Of a DNA stretch of 64,000 nt, positions 41,453 through 49,887 are shown piece by piece. Source of the DNA: Betaproteobacteria bacterium Ga0077526 (GTDB taxonomy: Bacteria > Pseudomonadota > Gammaproteobacteria > Burkholderiales > Ga0077523); the NCBI GenBank assembly GCA_001464765.1, contig LNDV01000038.1, positions 124,001-188,000 of the forward strand, read 5' to 3'. Made by a program: the position numbers and the translations under genes. Each line of letters starts with the position of its first letter. Positions within the stretch are counted from its first letter, which is position 1. The notes under the pieces were generated by a model that was given only the letters and a program-made list of their open reading frames with translations, made no database searches and had not been told where the DNA came from.

Positions 41453-43252
41453 ATGAACGCGCTCGAAGTGTTTCGCAAGGCCCTTCGGGAGCTTTCCGAA
41501 CGTCATGCCCAGGAGCTTCCAAGAAAGCTCACAGAGATAGAAGATCTCTGGCGCATCGTCGTCGATGCGGGAGGGGCACGGGACGGACTGGTTCAGGTGC
41601 AGCGCCTCGCCCACGGTCTGGACGTGGCCTCGAGCATGCTGGGGCTGCCCGATCTGTCATCTCCCGCGAGACGCCTGGCCAGAACCCTGGCTGCGGGCCT
41701 CGCCGCCGGGGCGGACTTCACCGCCGTGGACCGCGACCGAGTCGACGAACTCCTCGCAGAACTCCGCCGCGCTGCCTCCAGTCTCTCGACCGTGGTCCCA
41801 CTGCCAGCCCCCGTGTCGGAGGCGCCGGCGGAAATGACACCGCCCGGGTCGCCCTCCTCGCTCCCAGCGGCGGCCGCAGTCACCGCCGATCCCGCCACCC
41901 TGCCCCGGCGCGCCCCGCCAAGGGACCCCGCCGCAAGCTTCGCCGACCTCCCCGCGCCGCCCGTGACGATCGAGGGCGAAAGGCGGCTGGTGTACATCCT
42001 GGAATCCGGCGAGGAGGCCGCGACCAACCTGGCCGGCCAGTTGTCCCGTTTCGGGTACGAAGCCCGCATCCTCGAGACGGCTACTGCGCTGGTCGACGCC
42101 CTGTCCGAGCGCCAGCCCTACGCCATGCTGGTCGATGTGGATCTGGCGGGCGACAGCTTCCATGCGGCGCAGGCCATCGCGTCCGTCTCGAACGCTGCGA
42201 TTGCCCGAGTCCCACTGCTGCTACTGTCCTCACGCACCGACGTCCAGGCGCGCCTCGAAAGCGTACGGGCAGGCGCGGTGGCGTATTTCTCGAAGCCGCT
42301 GCGCATCGGCGAACTGGTCGACAAGCTCGATTCGCTCGCCTCGCGGGAGACGCCCGAACCCTATCGGGTGATGATCGTCGACTCGGACAACAACCGCGCC
42401 GATCTCTGCCGGGCTATCCTGCACGAGGTGGGGATGGAGGTTTCCGTGGTTCGCTCCCCGGCGGATCTGGTCGCTGCGCTCGGAGACTTCAATCCCGAAC
42501 TGCTCCTGATCGCACTGAAGCTCCCCGAGTGCGGCGGAGATGAGATCGCGCAGGTAGTCCATCAGATTCCGTCATACGTGAGCCTGCCGGTCGTGTTCCT
42601 GTCGGAGCATTGGAACCTCGACCGCCAGATCGGGCTGATGAACGTGGGCGGCGATGCGCTTCTGCCGCTGCCGTTGCAGGCATCGCAACTGATTTCCACT
42701 GTCATCGCCCGGGTCGAACGGTACCGGACGCTCTCCGCACTCATGCAGCACGACAGCCTCACGGGTTTGCTCAATCATTCCCGCCTGCAGCAGTACCTGG
42801 AGATCGAAGGTCTGCGCGCTGTGCGCCAGTCACACCCCCTCGCCTTCGCCATGATCGACATCGACCACTTCAAGCTGGTGAACGATCAGTTTGGTCACCC
42901 GGTGGGGGATCGGATACTGAAGAACCTCGCGCGATTCCTGCGCCAGCAACTGCGCAAGAGCGACATCGTGGGCCGTTACGGCGGCGAGGAATTCGCGATC
43001 ATCCTGACAGACACGGACGGTCCTGCCGCGATTGCGGTAATGGAAAAGCTGTGCAGTGATTTCTCGCGGCTGGAACACGAGGTGGACGGCGCCACGCTGA
43101 CCGTCGCGTTCAGCGCGGGCGTGGCATCGATGTCAGGAAGACAATCCGCGAGAGAACTCGTCCTGGCGGCCGATCGGGCCCTTTACGCCGCGAAGCGGGC
43201 AGGACGTAACCGCGTGGTGCTCGCCCCGGACGAATCCCAGCAGCAAGCCTGA
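41453..43252 (+). CDS. Diguanylate cyclase with Hpt-like and two receiver domains
   Basis: A 599-residue soluble protein. An Hpt-like helical domain (about 1-110) has a candidate phospho-histidine His54 in RLAHGLDVAS. A Pro/Ala linker covers ~115-175. Receiver 1 (~177-297) keeps the phospho-acceptor Asp228 and Lys281. Receiver 2 (~303-420) keeps the acidic pair at VDSD but has Ala354 at the acceptor site and Leu406 for the lysine, so it cannot be phosphorylated. The GGDEF domain (~430-590) has GGEEF at 510-514 and an intact inhibitory RxxD (501-504), so it should make cyclic di-GMP with product feedback. The ATG at 41453 begins the first domain; an in-frame ATG at 41369 is possible. It stands alone, 259 bases after copZ, with a TAGAAT about 40 bases before the start. 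Confidence 0.88.
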   Translation: MNALEVFRKALRELSERHAQELPRKLTEIEDLWRIVVDAGGARDGLVQVQRLAHGLDVASSMLGLPDLSSPARRLARTLAAGLAAGADFTAVDRDRVDELLAELRRAASSLSTVVPLPAPVSEAPAEMTPPGSPSSLPAAAAVTADPATLPRRAPPRDPAASFADLPAPPVTIEGERRLVYILESGEEAATNLAGQLSRFGYEARILETATALVDALSERQPYAMLVDVDLAGDSFHAAQAIASVSNAAIARVPLLLLSSRTDVQARLESVRAGAVAYFSKPLRIGELVDKLDSLASRETPEPYRVMIVDSDNNRADLCRAILHEVGMEVSVVRSPADLVAALGDFNPELLLIALKLPECGGDEIAQVVHQIPSYVSLPVVFLSEHWNLDRQIGLMNVGGDALLPLPLQASQLISTVIARVERYRTLSALMQHDSLTGLLNHSRLQQYLEIEGLRAVRQSHPLAFAMIDIDHFKLVNDQFGHPVGDRILKNLARFLRQQLRKSDIVGRYGGEEFAIILTDTDGPAAIAVMEKLCSDFSRLEHEVDGATLTVAFSAGVASMSGRQSARELVLAADRALYAAKRAGRNRVVLAPDESQQQA

Positions 43253-43266
43253 CGGTGGCGCGCCGC

Positions 43267-44037
43267 TCAGGCGCCGCCGGCACTCGCTTCGGCGTTGACG
43301 CGGGCGTTGGGGAAGTTGAGATCCAGCAGACGCTGTGCGTCCCGCTGCAGATCGGTGAGCCCCATGGCCTGATAAGCCTTGACCAGCACGGTGAACGCAC
43401 GCTCCAGCGCCGGCGTCTCGGGGTAATTCCGGATGGCGTACTGCGCACGATTCACGGCAGCCACATAAGCCCGCCGCCGCAGATAGTACTCGGCGATGAT
43501 CACTTCGGACGACGCCAGCGCATTCACCAGATAGCGCATGCGCTTGATGGAGTCCGGCGCGTACTTGCTCTCGGGAAATCTCGTGACGAGCTGCTGGAGC
43601 GAATCGAAGGATTCGCGCATCGCCTCCGGGTCGCGCTCGCTCGGATTCTGGTCCGAGAACTTGGCGACGATCCCCTGATCCTCGTTGAAGGTGATCAGCC
43701 CTTTGAGGTAGTACGCGTAGTCCACGTTTTCGTGGTTCGGATACAGCTTGATGAACCGGTCGCAGGTCGCTAGCGCCGAGGCCCGCTCGCTGTTCTTGAA
43801 ATACGCATAGGCCAGCTCCAGCTGCGACTGCTGGGCGTACTTGCCGTACGGATAGCGGGCCGACAGCTTCTCGTAGTGGCTGGTGGCGCGCTTGTAGTTG
43901 CCGGCGTCGAGTTCCGCCTTGGCCTCACGATAGAGCCGTTCGACGGACCAGCCCCGGGTGACGTCCTTCGTGGGTGTGGCACCGGTGCACGCGGCAACGG
44001 CAAGGACGATGAAGATCGCGGATAGAATTCGGCGCAT
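43267..44037 (-). CDS. bamD: Outer membrane assembly lipoprotein BamD
   Basis: Essential lipoprotein of the BAM complex that inserts outer membrane proteins. A signal peptide ends in the lipobox VAAC with Cys17, and the 256 residues contain the tetratricopeptide repeats (for example YREAKAELDAGNYKRATSHYEKL and YKLYPNHENVDYAYYLKGL in part). Length and order are standard. Its start codon overlaps that of the divergent rluD, so its promoter must lie inside rluD. Confidence 0.95.
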   Translation of the reverse strand: MRRILSAIFIVLAVAACTGATPTKDVTRGWSVERLYREAKAELDAGNYKRATSHYEKLSARYPYGKYAQQSQLELAYAYFKNSERASALATCDRFIKLYPNHENVDYAYYLKGLITFNEDQGIVAKFSDQNPSERDPEAMRESFDSLQQLVTRFPESKYAPDSIKRMRYLVNALASSEVIIAEYYLRRRAYVAAVNRAQYAIRNYPETPALERAFTVLVKAYQAMGLTDLQRDAQRLLDLNFPNARVNAEASAGGA

Positions 44038-45013
44038 GGAAAGTTCTGCACAGGGGACGGCGGATTATAGCCCGGCGGCATCGGGCGACGTTCGCGAGAT
44101 CGTGCTCGCCACGGGCTGCGCCGGCATGCGCCTGGACCAAGCACTCGCCCAGGCCGTGCCCGAGTACTCCCGGACTCAGCTCCGCGGATGGGTGGACGCC
44201 GGACTTGTCACCATCGATGGCCGGCCGGCAGTGGCGAAGCATCGCGTATTCGGCGGAGAGCGCGTCCTGCTGCAGGCGGCACCGGCCTCCCGCCAGTCGG
44301 AGGACCCCGCACAGGCCCTCGATCTTCGGATCGTGTTCGAGGACGACCAGGTGATCGTCATCGACAAGCACGCGGGGCTCGTGGTCCATCCCGGCGCGGG
44401 AAATCACACTGGCACCTTGCTGAATGCCCTGCTCGCCCACGCGCCCGAAGTGCGGGAGCTTCCGCGCGCGGGCATCGTGCACCGCCTCGACAAGGACACC
44501 ACGGGACTTCTCGTGGTCGCCAAGACTCTGGCCGCACAGACTGCTCTCTCGCGACAACTCCACGAGAGGTCCGTGTCGCGCATCTACCATGCCGTGGTTC
44601 ACGGACGCATCACCACAGGTGGCATCGTGGATGCGCCCATCGGCCGCCACCCCGTGCATCGCACCCGCATGGCCGTGGTCTCGAGAGGCCGCTCGGCCCG
44701 GACGCACTATCGCCCCCTCGCGGCGGGCCAGCAGTGGACTCTGGTCGAGTGCCGCCTGGAATCGGGCCGCACCCACCAGATCCGGGTCCACATGGACCAC
44801 CTCGGCCACCCACTCCTCGGTGACCCCGTCTACGGCCCGCGCCGCATGCAGCCTGCTCTGGCGGCCGCCCTCGGAACCTTCTCCAGGCAGGCGCTGCACG
44901 CGGTGGCCCTGCGGTTCGAGCATCCCGGCGACGGCTCGCCCTGGCAGGGGGAATCCCCGTTGCCCCAGGACATGACCGACCTGCTGCACCGGCTGGAATC
45001 GGCCGCATGCTGA
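44036..45013 (+). CDS. rluD: 23S rRNA pseudouridine synthase RluD
   Basis: Makes pseudouridines 1911, 1915 and 1917 in helix 69 of 23S rRNA. The N-terminal S4-like domain (RLDQALAQAVPEYSRTQLRGWVDAG) is followed by the catalytic domain with the Asp in GIVHRLDKDTTGLLVVAKT and the end motif GRTHQIRVHM. The ATG at 44036 gives 325 residues, equal to the E. coli protein in size. It shares the bases CATG with the bamD start on the other strand, a common betaproteobacterial pairing. pgeF overlaps its end by 7 bases. Confidence 0.94.
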   Translation: MESSAQGTADYSPAASGDVREIVLATGCAGMRLDQALAQAVPEYSRTQLRGWVDAGLVTIDGRPAVAKHRVFGGERVLLQAAPASRQSEDPAQALDLRIVFEDDQVIVIDKHAGLVVHPGAGNHTGTLLNALLAHAPEVRELPRAGIVHRLDKDTTGLLVVAKTLAAQTALSRQLHERSVSRIYHAVVHGRITTGGIVDAPIGRHPVHRTRMAVVSRGRSARTHYRPLAAGQQWTLVECRLESGRTHQIRVHMDHLGHPLLGDPVYGPRRMQPALAAALGTFSRQALHAVALRFEHPGDGSPWQGESPLPQDMTDLLHRLESAAC

Positions 45014-45759
45014 CACCTGACCAATGCATCGTCCCGTCGTGGAGCGCACCGCAATCGGTGAAGGCCCTAGTGACCACCCGCCAGGGAGGCGTCAGCGCGG
45101 CCCCCTACGACAGCCTCAATCTGGGGATCGCCGTCGGCGACAACCCGGAGCACGTGGCACTCAACCGGGCCCGCGTCAGTGCCTTCCTGCCCTCGACGCC
45201 CCGCTGGCTGAAGCAGGTCCATGGCCCGCGGGTCGTGTCGGCGGACGACATCTCTACCCCTCCCGAGGCGGACGCCGCCGTGACCTCGACGCCCGGCGTC
45301 GTGTGCGTGGTTCAGATGGCGGACTGTCTCCCCGTACTGTTCGCGACGGGCGACGGCCGAAAGGTGGGCGCCGCCCACGCCGGATGGCGTGGACTCGCCG
45401 CGGGAGTCCTGGAAAGCACGGTCGCCGCCCTCGATGCCGATCCGGCGACCGTGTCCGCGTGGCTCGGGCCCGCAATCGGACCCACGGCGTTCGAAGTGGG
45501 TGACGAGGTCCGGGACGCGTTCGTCGGACACGATCCGCGCGCCGCTGATGCCTTCGTCCCTCACGGACCCGGCAAGTGGCTGGCCGATCTGTTCTCGCTG
45601 GCGCGTTTGCGTCTCGCGGCAGCGGGGCTCACACAGATTTTCGGCGGCGGGTTGTGTACCGTGTCGGACCCGGCGCGCTTCTTCTCGCATCGCCGGGACC
45701 GAGTCTCAGGTCGCATGGCGGCCATGGTCTGGATCGACCGCCCGGGCACGGCTGTCTGA
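45007..45759 (+). CDS. pgeF: Peptidoglycan editing factor PgeF / YfiH multicopper-type protein
   Basis: A 250-residue member of the YfiH/laccase-domain family. In E. coli it removes wrongly incorporated amino acids from peptidoglycan precursors; relatives act as purine nucleoside phosphorylases. The metal-ligand pattern is intact: His in KQVHG, Cys in MADCLPVL and His in AHAGWRG. The ATG overlaps the rluD stop, so the genes are coupled, as in many proteobacteria. Confidence 0.93.
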   Translation: MLTPDQCIVPSWSAPQSVKALVTTRQGGVSAAPYDSLNLGIAVGDNPEHVALNRARVSAFLPSTPRWLKQVHGPRVVSADDISTPPEADAAVTSTPGVVCVVQMADCLPVLFATGDGRKVGAAHAGWRGLAAGVLESTVAALDADPATVSAWLGPAIGPTAFEVGDEVRDAFVGHDPRAADAFVPHGPGKWLADLFSLARLRLAAAGLTQIFGGGLCTVSDPARFFSHRRDRVSGRMAAMVWIDRPGTAV

Positions 45760-45775
45760 CCCACGCGGCGGCCCT

Positions 45776-46012
45776 CTAGCGCGACTCTGGCGGAACGTCG
45801 TCGGGTGAATCGGAAACCGCTGCCACCGTTGGCTCTGCCGCCACCGCCTGACGCCGGTCGCGGGCCCGCCTCGGAATGCCGAAGAGCCAGAGCAGCAGCA
45901 ACAGCGGGCCGAGGCCGTAGAACACGAACGTGAGCACTCCAGCGACCACCGAGCGCTCGGCAACCGCCATGAGGAGCGTGACGTAGAGCCACGCGACCGC
46001 AACGATATACAC
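45776..46012 (-). CDS. Small two-helix membrane protein, unknown
   Basis: A 78-residue protein with two hydrophobic helices at about 1-20 (VAVAWLYVTLLMAVA) and 25-46 (VAGVLTFVFYGLGPLLLLLWLF), and a charged tail rich in Arg, Ala and Pro. The GTG at 46012 leaves only 41 bases to the phaC start on the other strand. The open frame continues upstream over phaC but nothing there looks real. It is convergent with pgeF. No family is recognised; a link with phaC is only positional. Confidence 0.55.
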   Translation of the reverse strand: MYIVAVAWLYVTLLMAVAERSVVAGVLTFVFYGLGPLLLLLWLFGIPRRARDRRQAVAAEPTVAAVSDSPDDVPPESR

Positions 46013-46053
46013 GCTTGACCACCTCGTTCGAAGGTCCGGACAATCCCGGATCC

Positions 46054-47859
46054 ATGTCTTCCTCCAACGATCCGCCTCCCGCCGGGCCGTCCGCCGGCAC
46101 TGCGTGGTTCGACCTCGCGAACGCCCTCGGGCCGGAAGGGAGCCTTGCGGGCCTGTTTCGCCGCGCCCTTCCGCCTCTGCCCGCCCTGGCGGACGCACCA
46201 GCCGTGCTCGCGCGCGCCACGCTGTCGCACCCGGAACGCTATCAGTCACTCGCCGCCGACTACTACCGCCGTCAGATGGGGTTGTGGGAGTCGCTGCTGC
46301 AGCCCGCGCCGGCAGAACCAACCACCGCCGATGAAGCGACCTCCGGGACGCAGACCCTCGCCAGCCAGCCATGGTTCCGGTTCGTCCGCGACCAGCACGC
46401 GTTGTGGGTCGGATGGATGGGCGGCATGACCGCGCTGCTGGACGACGACAGCGCCGAGGCAAGACGAGTCCGCTTCGTCATGGAGCAATGGATCGAGGCC
46501 AGCAACCCCGACAACTTCTTCGTGACGAATCCGGCGGCCGTGGCGCGAGCCCTGGACACGGAAGGCGAATCGGTGCGCCGCGGGCTGTCCAATCTGGCCC
46601 ACGACATCGGGCTTGGCCGGATCACGATGAGCGACGGCGCAGCGTTTCAGGTCGGGGTCAACCTCGCCACCACGGAGGGGGCAGTGATCCACGAGTCCCC
46701 CATCGCGCAACTCATCCGCTATCGGCCGACCACGCCCACCGTCCACAGCGTGCCGCTGCTGATCATTCCACCGTTCATCAACCGGTACTACGTCCTCGAC
46801 CTCCAGCCGGACAACTCGTTCGTGCGACATGCTCTGGCATCGGGATTCCAGGTGTTCATGGTCTCCTGGCGCAGCGCGTGCGCGGAGACGGCAGGAAGCA
46901 CCTGGGCCGACTATGTGCGGGACGGCGTGCTCTCGATGGCGCAAGTCGCGATGTCGCTGTGCCGCACATCGACTTTCCACCTGCTGGGCTATTGCGTGGG
47001 CGGCACGCTGGCCGCGACCGCAGCCTCGGCGCTGTCGGCGCGCCCCAAGTGCCCTCTCGCGTCATTGACGCTGCTCAACACGATGCTCGACTTCGCCGAG
47101 CCCGGCGAGATCGGTGTCTACCTGGGGGACCCGCCGACGGGCGCGGCCGAGGGCGCGGAGGACATCTTCCCCGGGTCGCGCCTGGCGGCAGCCTTCGCGA
47201 GCCTGCGTGCCCGGGAACTCATCTGGCACTTCGTCACCCACAACTATCTGCTGGGTGAGACGCCGCCACCCCTCGACCTCCTCCACTGGAACGGAGACGC
47301 CGCCGACATCCCGGGCCCGCTGTTCCGCGAGTACCTCCGCGACATGTACCAGCACAATCGTCTGCGCGAGCCTGGCTCCCTCTCCCTCGACGGCACCGGA
47401 ATCGACCTCGACAGCATCCGCGTTCCGGCCTACGTGCTCGCGGCAAAGAACGACCATATCGTTCCCTGGCAGTCCGCACTGCGCAGTGCAGCCCTTCTGG
47501 GCGCCCAGCCGCGCTTCGCGCTCACGCAGGGCGGTCACATCGCGGGGGTCGTCAACCCTCCATCGGGACGCCGCGTGCGGGGGCACTGGGCGGCCGAAAA
47601 CGGCCGCATTGCGCCCGATGCAGATCGGTGGTTTGATGGCGCGACCTACCGCGCGACGAGCTGGTGGCAGGACTGGACGCAATGGATCGAACCTCTCGGG
47701 GGTGCCATGAAGCCCGCCCCCGCGTCACCGGGGTCCGCCCGCCATCCGGTCGTCGAGGCAGCGCCCGGACGTTACGTCCTGGCGCCGGCCTGCGCCGCGG
47801 CGACATCGAACAACGGTTCCGCTTTCCCAACCAAACCCGAGGAGAATGACAATGGCTAA
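46054..47859 (+). CDS. phaC: Class I polyhydroxyalkanoate synthase
   Basis: Polymerises 3-hydroxyacyl-CoA (usually 3-hydroxybutyryl-CoA) into storage polyester on granules. The 601 residues are class I in size. The lipase-box-like motif GYCVGG holds the catalytic Cys314. The partner Asp (AAKNDHIVPW) and His (GGHIAG) follow at the expected spacing, and the N-terminal PhaC domain (PDNFFVTNPAAVARALDTEG) is present. The ATG at 46054 is preferred to a TTG at 46015. The stop overlaps the phaB start, so the reductase is coupled. Confidence 0.95.
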   Translation: MSSSNDPPPAGPSAGTAWFDLANALGPEGSLAGLFRRALPPLPALADAPAVLARATLSHPERYQSLAADYYRRQMGLWESLLQPAPAEPTTADEATSGTQTLASQPWFRFVRDQHALWVGWMGGMTALLDDDSAEARRVRFVMEQWIEASNPDNFFVTNPAAVARALDTEGESVRRGLSNLAHDIGLGRITMSDGAAFQVGVNLATTEGAVIHESPIAQLIRYRPTTPTVHSVPLLIIPPFINRYYVLDLQPDNSFVRHALASGFQVFMVSWRSACAETAGSTWADYVRDGVLSMAQVAMSLCRTSTFHLLGYCVGGTLAATAASALSARPKCPLASLTLLNTMLDFAEPGEIGVYLGDPPTGAAEGAEDIFPGSRLAAAFASLRARELIWHFVTHNYLLGETPPPLDLLHWNGDAADIPGPLFREYLRDMYQHNRLREPGSLSLDGTGIDLDSIRVPAYVLAAKNDHIVPWQSALRSAALLGAQPRFALTQGGHIAGVVNPPSGRRVRGHWAAENGRIAPDADRWFDGATYRATSWWQDWTQWIEPLGGAMKPAPASPGSARHPVVEAAPGRYVLAPACAAATSNNGSAFPTKPEENDNG

Positions 47860-48595
47860 ACGCATCGTGCTGGTCACCGGCGGCATGGGCGGCCTGGGTG
47901 AATCCATCTGCACCGGCATGGCCGATCAGGGGTACACCGTCGTGGCGACCGCGTCGCCGTCCAATAAGTCAGCGCCCGAGTGGATCGCCGCCATGAAGGA
48001 GAAAGGCTACGACTTCCGCGTGGTGCCCTGCGACGTGGGTGACTACGATTCCTGCGCAGCAGCCGTCAAGGAAGTCACGGAGGCCGTCGGCCCGGTGGAC
48101 GTACTGGTCAACAACGCCGGCATCACGCGCGACATGACGTTCAAGAAGATGACGAAGGCCGACTGGGATGCCGTCATCCGCACCAACCTCGACAGCGTCT
48201 TCAACATGACCAAGCAGGTCATGGACGGCATGGTCGACCGCGGATGGGGACGCGTCATCAACATCTCTTCGGTCAACGGTCAGAAGGGCGCCTTCGGCCA
48301 GACAAACTACTCGGCGGCGAAGGCGGGCATGCACGGCTTCACCAAGGCACTCGCGCTGGAAGTCTCGAAGAAAGGCGTGACGGTAAACACGATCTCGCCC
48401 GGCTACATCGGCACGAAGATGGTGACCGCCATCCCCAAGGAGATCCTCGATTCCAAGATCCTGCCGCAGATTCCTGTGGGTCGCCTCGGGAAGCCGGAAG
48501 AAGTCGCAGGCCTCATCATCTATCTGGCATCGGACGAAGCGGCGTTCCTGACGGGCGCCAACATCTCGATCAACGGCGGTCAGCACATGCAGTAG
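47852..48595 (+). CDS. phaB: Acetoacetyl-CoA reductase
   Basis: NADPH-dependent short-chain dehydrogenase that makes (R)-3-hydroxybutyryl-CoA for PhaC. The 247 residues show the cofactor loop TGGMGGLGESI, NNAGITRD, the catalytic Ser in ISSVNG and the YSAAK motif. The ATG at 47852 is chosen over 47846 because GAGGAG lies 7 bases before it. No phaA thiolase lies between phaC and phaB. A terminator hairpin follows about 60 bases on. Confidence 0.96.
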   Translation: MAKRIVLVTGGMGGLGESICTGMADQGYTVVATASPSNKSAPEWIAAMKEKGYDFRVVPCDVGDYDSCAAAVKEVTEAVGPVDVLVNNAGITRDMTFKKMTKADWDAVIRTNLDSVFNMTKQVMDGMVDRGWGRVINISSVNGQKGAFGQTNYSAAKAGMHGFTKALALEVSKKGVTVNTISPGYIGTKMVTAIPKEILDSKILPQIPVGRLGKPEEVAGLIIYLASDEAAFLTGANISINGGQHMQ

Positions 48596-48600
48596 TTGCC

Positions 48601-48811
48601 GCCGGCATATCCGGCCCCGGCAATTTTTGCCGGCATGGCGACGTCATGGCAAAAAAAACCCCGGCGTTTTGCGCCGGGGTTGAACCTTTATCTTGCGATA
48701 AAGGGGGAGGAGCCTTGATCGGACCGCGGCGCGATGTCATCGCCACCGCCGGCCATCCCCCGCGAAATCGCGGGGCCTGAAATTCCTGGTTGGTTCCGAT
48801 CGGGAGATCGG
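48601..48811. repeat. Chain of six hairpins downstream of phaB
   Basis: Six inverted repeats follow within 211 bases: GCCGG/CCGGC (48601-48605 / 48611-48615), CCGGCAA/TTGCCGG (48617-48623 / 48627-48633), the terminator at 48657-48681, CCTTTATC/GATAAAGG (48685-48692 / 48697-48704), CCCCGCGA/TCGCGGGG (48758-48765 / 48768-48775) and CCGATC/GATCGG (48796-48801 / 48806-48811). The sequences differ, so this is not one repeated element. It may be a structured 3' end, a decay block or a small RNA. Confidence 0.5.
48657..48681. terminator. Rho-independent terminator after phaCB
   Basis: Stem AACCCCGGCG (48657-48666) / CGCCGGGGTT (48672-48681) with a TTTTG loop. An A-run (48651-48658) precedes it, so it is a stronger terminator on the minus strand; on the plus strand the following TT is short. 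Confidence 0.7.
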
Positions 48812-49280
48812 TCGGGCAGTCTTGCTTCACTGCCCTGCGGTAACCCGCCGCACCGTATTGCTATAAGCCAATTTTATGCCAGACCAAACTTGCTTCCTGT
48901 CCGAGGGTCCCGCAGCGCGTCTTTCCTTACGCTGTCTGGCCAAACTCACCGTTGGCCCCCAAACCTTCCCGCCGCTTTCCCGCCGACCGCGCTTTTGTTC
49001 AGCGCACTATCCGAGCATGCGCACCGAGTCGGTGCCCAAGCCCCTGAAAACTAGGGACTGGGGAGTGCAACTCGCCACCACATCGACGTCGCGTTGCTGC
49101 ATTGCACAAGATGAATACTAAACAGCGTTTACAGGAATCGTCAACAATTTTTTGCGCGCCGCATCAAACATCCGTTACATTGTGCGCCCGCTGGCTTCCG
49201 CGCGACCTGCTTGGACGCCGCAACGGTGTGCACGTGCCACATTTCGATGCGCATTCCTCCTGCATCCGAGAGACCCTGCC
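48812..49280. other. Leader region of phaR, no gene seen
   Basis: About 470 bases without a convincing open frame. AT-rich patches (48857-48880, 49110-49155) suggest promoters. Short hairpins occur at 48938-48957 (GGCCAA/TTGGCC) and 49021-49035 (GCACC-GAGTC-GGTGC). A TGC-rich palindrome at 49094-49109 is listed separately as a candidate PhaR site. A small RNA cannot be excluded. Confidence 0.5.
49094..49109. promoter_or_regulatory. Candidate PhaR operator
   Basis: TTGCTGCATTGCACAA, a TGC/GCA palindrome-like site about 170 bases before phaR. PhaR proteins bind TGC-rich palindromes, and in Ralstonia-type systems they repress their own gene and the phasin genes until polyester granules titrate them. 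Consistent with autoregulation but not shown. Confidence 0.5.
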
Positions 49281-49877
49281 ATGGCTGAAGAGCTGAGACT
49301 CATAAAGAAGTATCCGAACCGGCGGCTCTACGACACGGCAACCAGCAGCTACATCACGCTCGCCGACGTCAAGACTCTGGTGCTGGAGCAGGTGGTGTTC
49401 AAGGTACTCGACGCCAAGTCCGGCGAAGACCTCACCCGTAGCATCCTGCTCCAGATCATTCTGGAAGAGGAAACCGCCGGGGCACCGATGTTCTCCAGCG
49501 ACATGCTGTCCCAGATCATCCGGTTCTACGGCCACGCCATGCAGGGAATGATGGGGAACTACCTGGAGAAGAACATCCAGACCTTCCTGGAAATCCAGCG
49601 CAAGCTGCAGGAACAGGCCATGTCCAAGCTCGGCGACAACCCGGCCCTGGGGTCGGACGCCTGGACCCAGTTCGTGAAGATGCAAGGTCCTGCCGTACAA
49701 GGTCTCATGAGCAGCTATCTCGAGCAGAGCGCCAATACGTTCGTCGAGATGCAGCAGCAGTTGCAGCGTCAGGCACGCAGCATGTTCTCCGCCTTCCCGT
49801 TCCAGGGCTTCGGCGCCACCGGACCGGCCCCGGGCGATGATGCCCCGCCCGACGCCGGCGGTAAGAAGTCTTCCTGA
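49281..49877 (+). CDS. phaR: Polyhydroxyalkanoate synthesis repressor PhaR
   Basis: A 198-residue regulator that binds both DNA and polyester granules. The N-terminal DNA-binding domain is clear (LIKKYPNRRLYDTATSSYITL in part), followed by two granule-binding PHB-accumulation segments (FSSDMLSQIIRFYGHAMQGMMGNYLEKNIQTF and a similar repeat around 120-150). The tail is Pro/Gly-rich. It represses phasin and its own gene until granules form. The ATG at 49281 is the only start that begins the conserved region. rimO starts ten bases after its stop. Confidence 0.95.
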   Translation: MAEELRLIKKYPNRRLYDTATSSYITLADVKTLVLEQVVFKVLDAKSGEDLTRSILLQIILEEETAGAPMFSSDMLSQIIRFYGHAMQGMMGNYLEKNIQTFLEIQRKLQEQAMSKLGDNPALGSDAWTQFVKMQGPAVQGLMSSYLEQSANTFVEMQQQLQRQARSMFSAFPFQGFGATGPAPGDDAPPDAGGKKSS

Positions 49878-49887
49878 GCGGTACTGC

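Noticed and set aside
49021..49035. GCACCGAGTCGGTGC, identical in core to the last hairpin of a Cas9 tracrRNA
   Set aside because: No cas genes, repeats, anti-repeat or T-run are near. A 15-base palindrome arises easily in GC-rich DNA.
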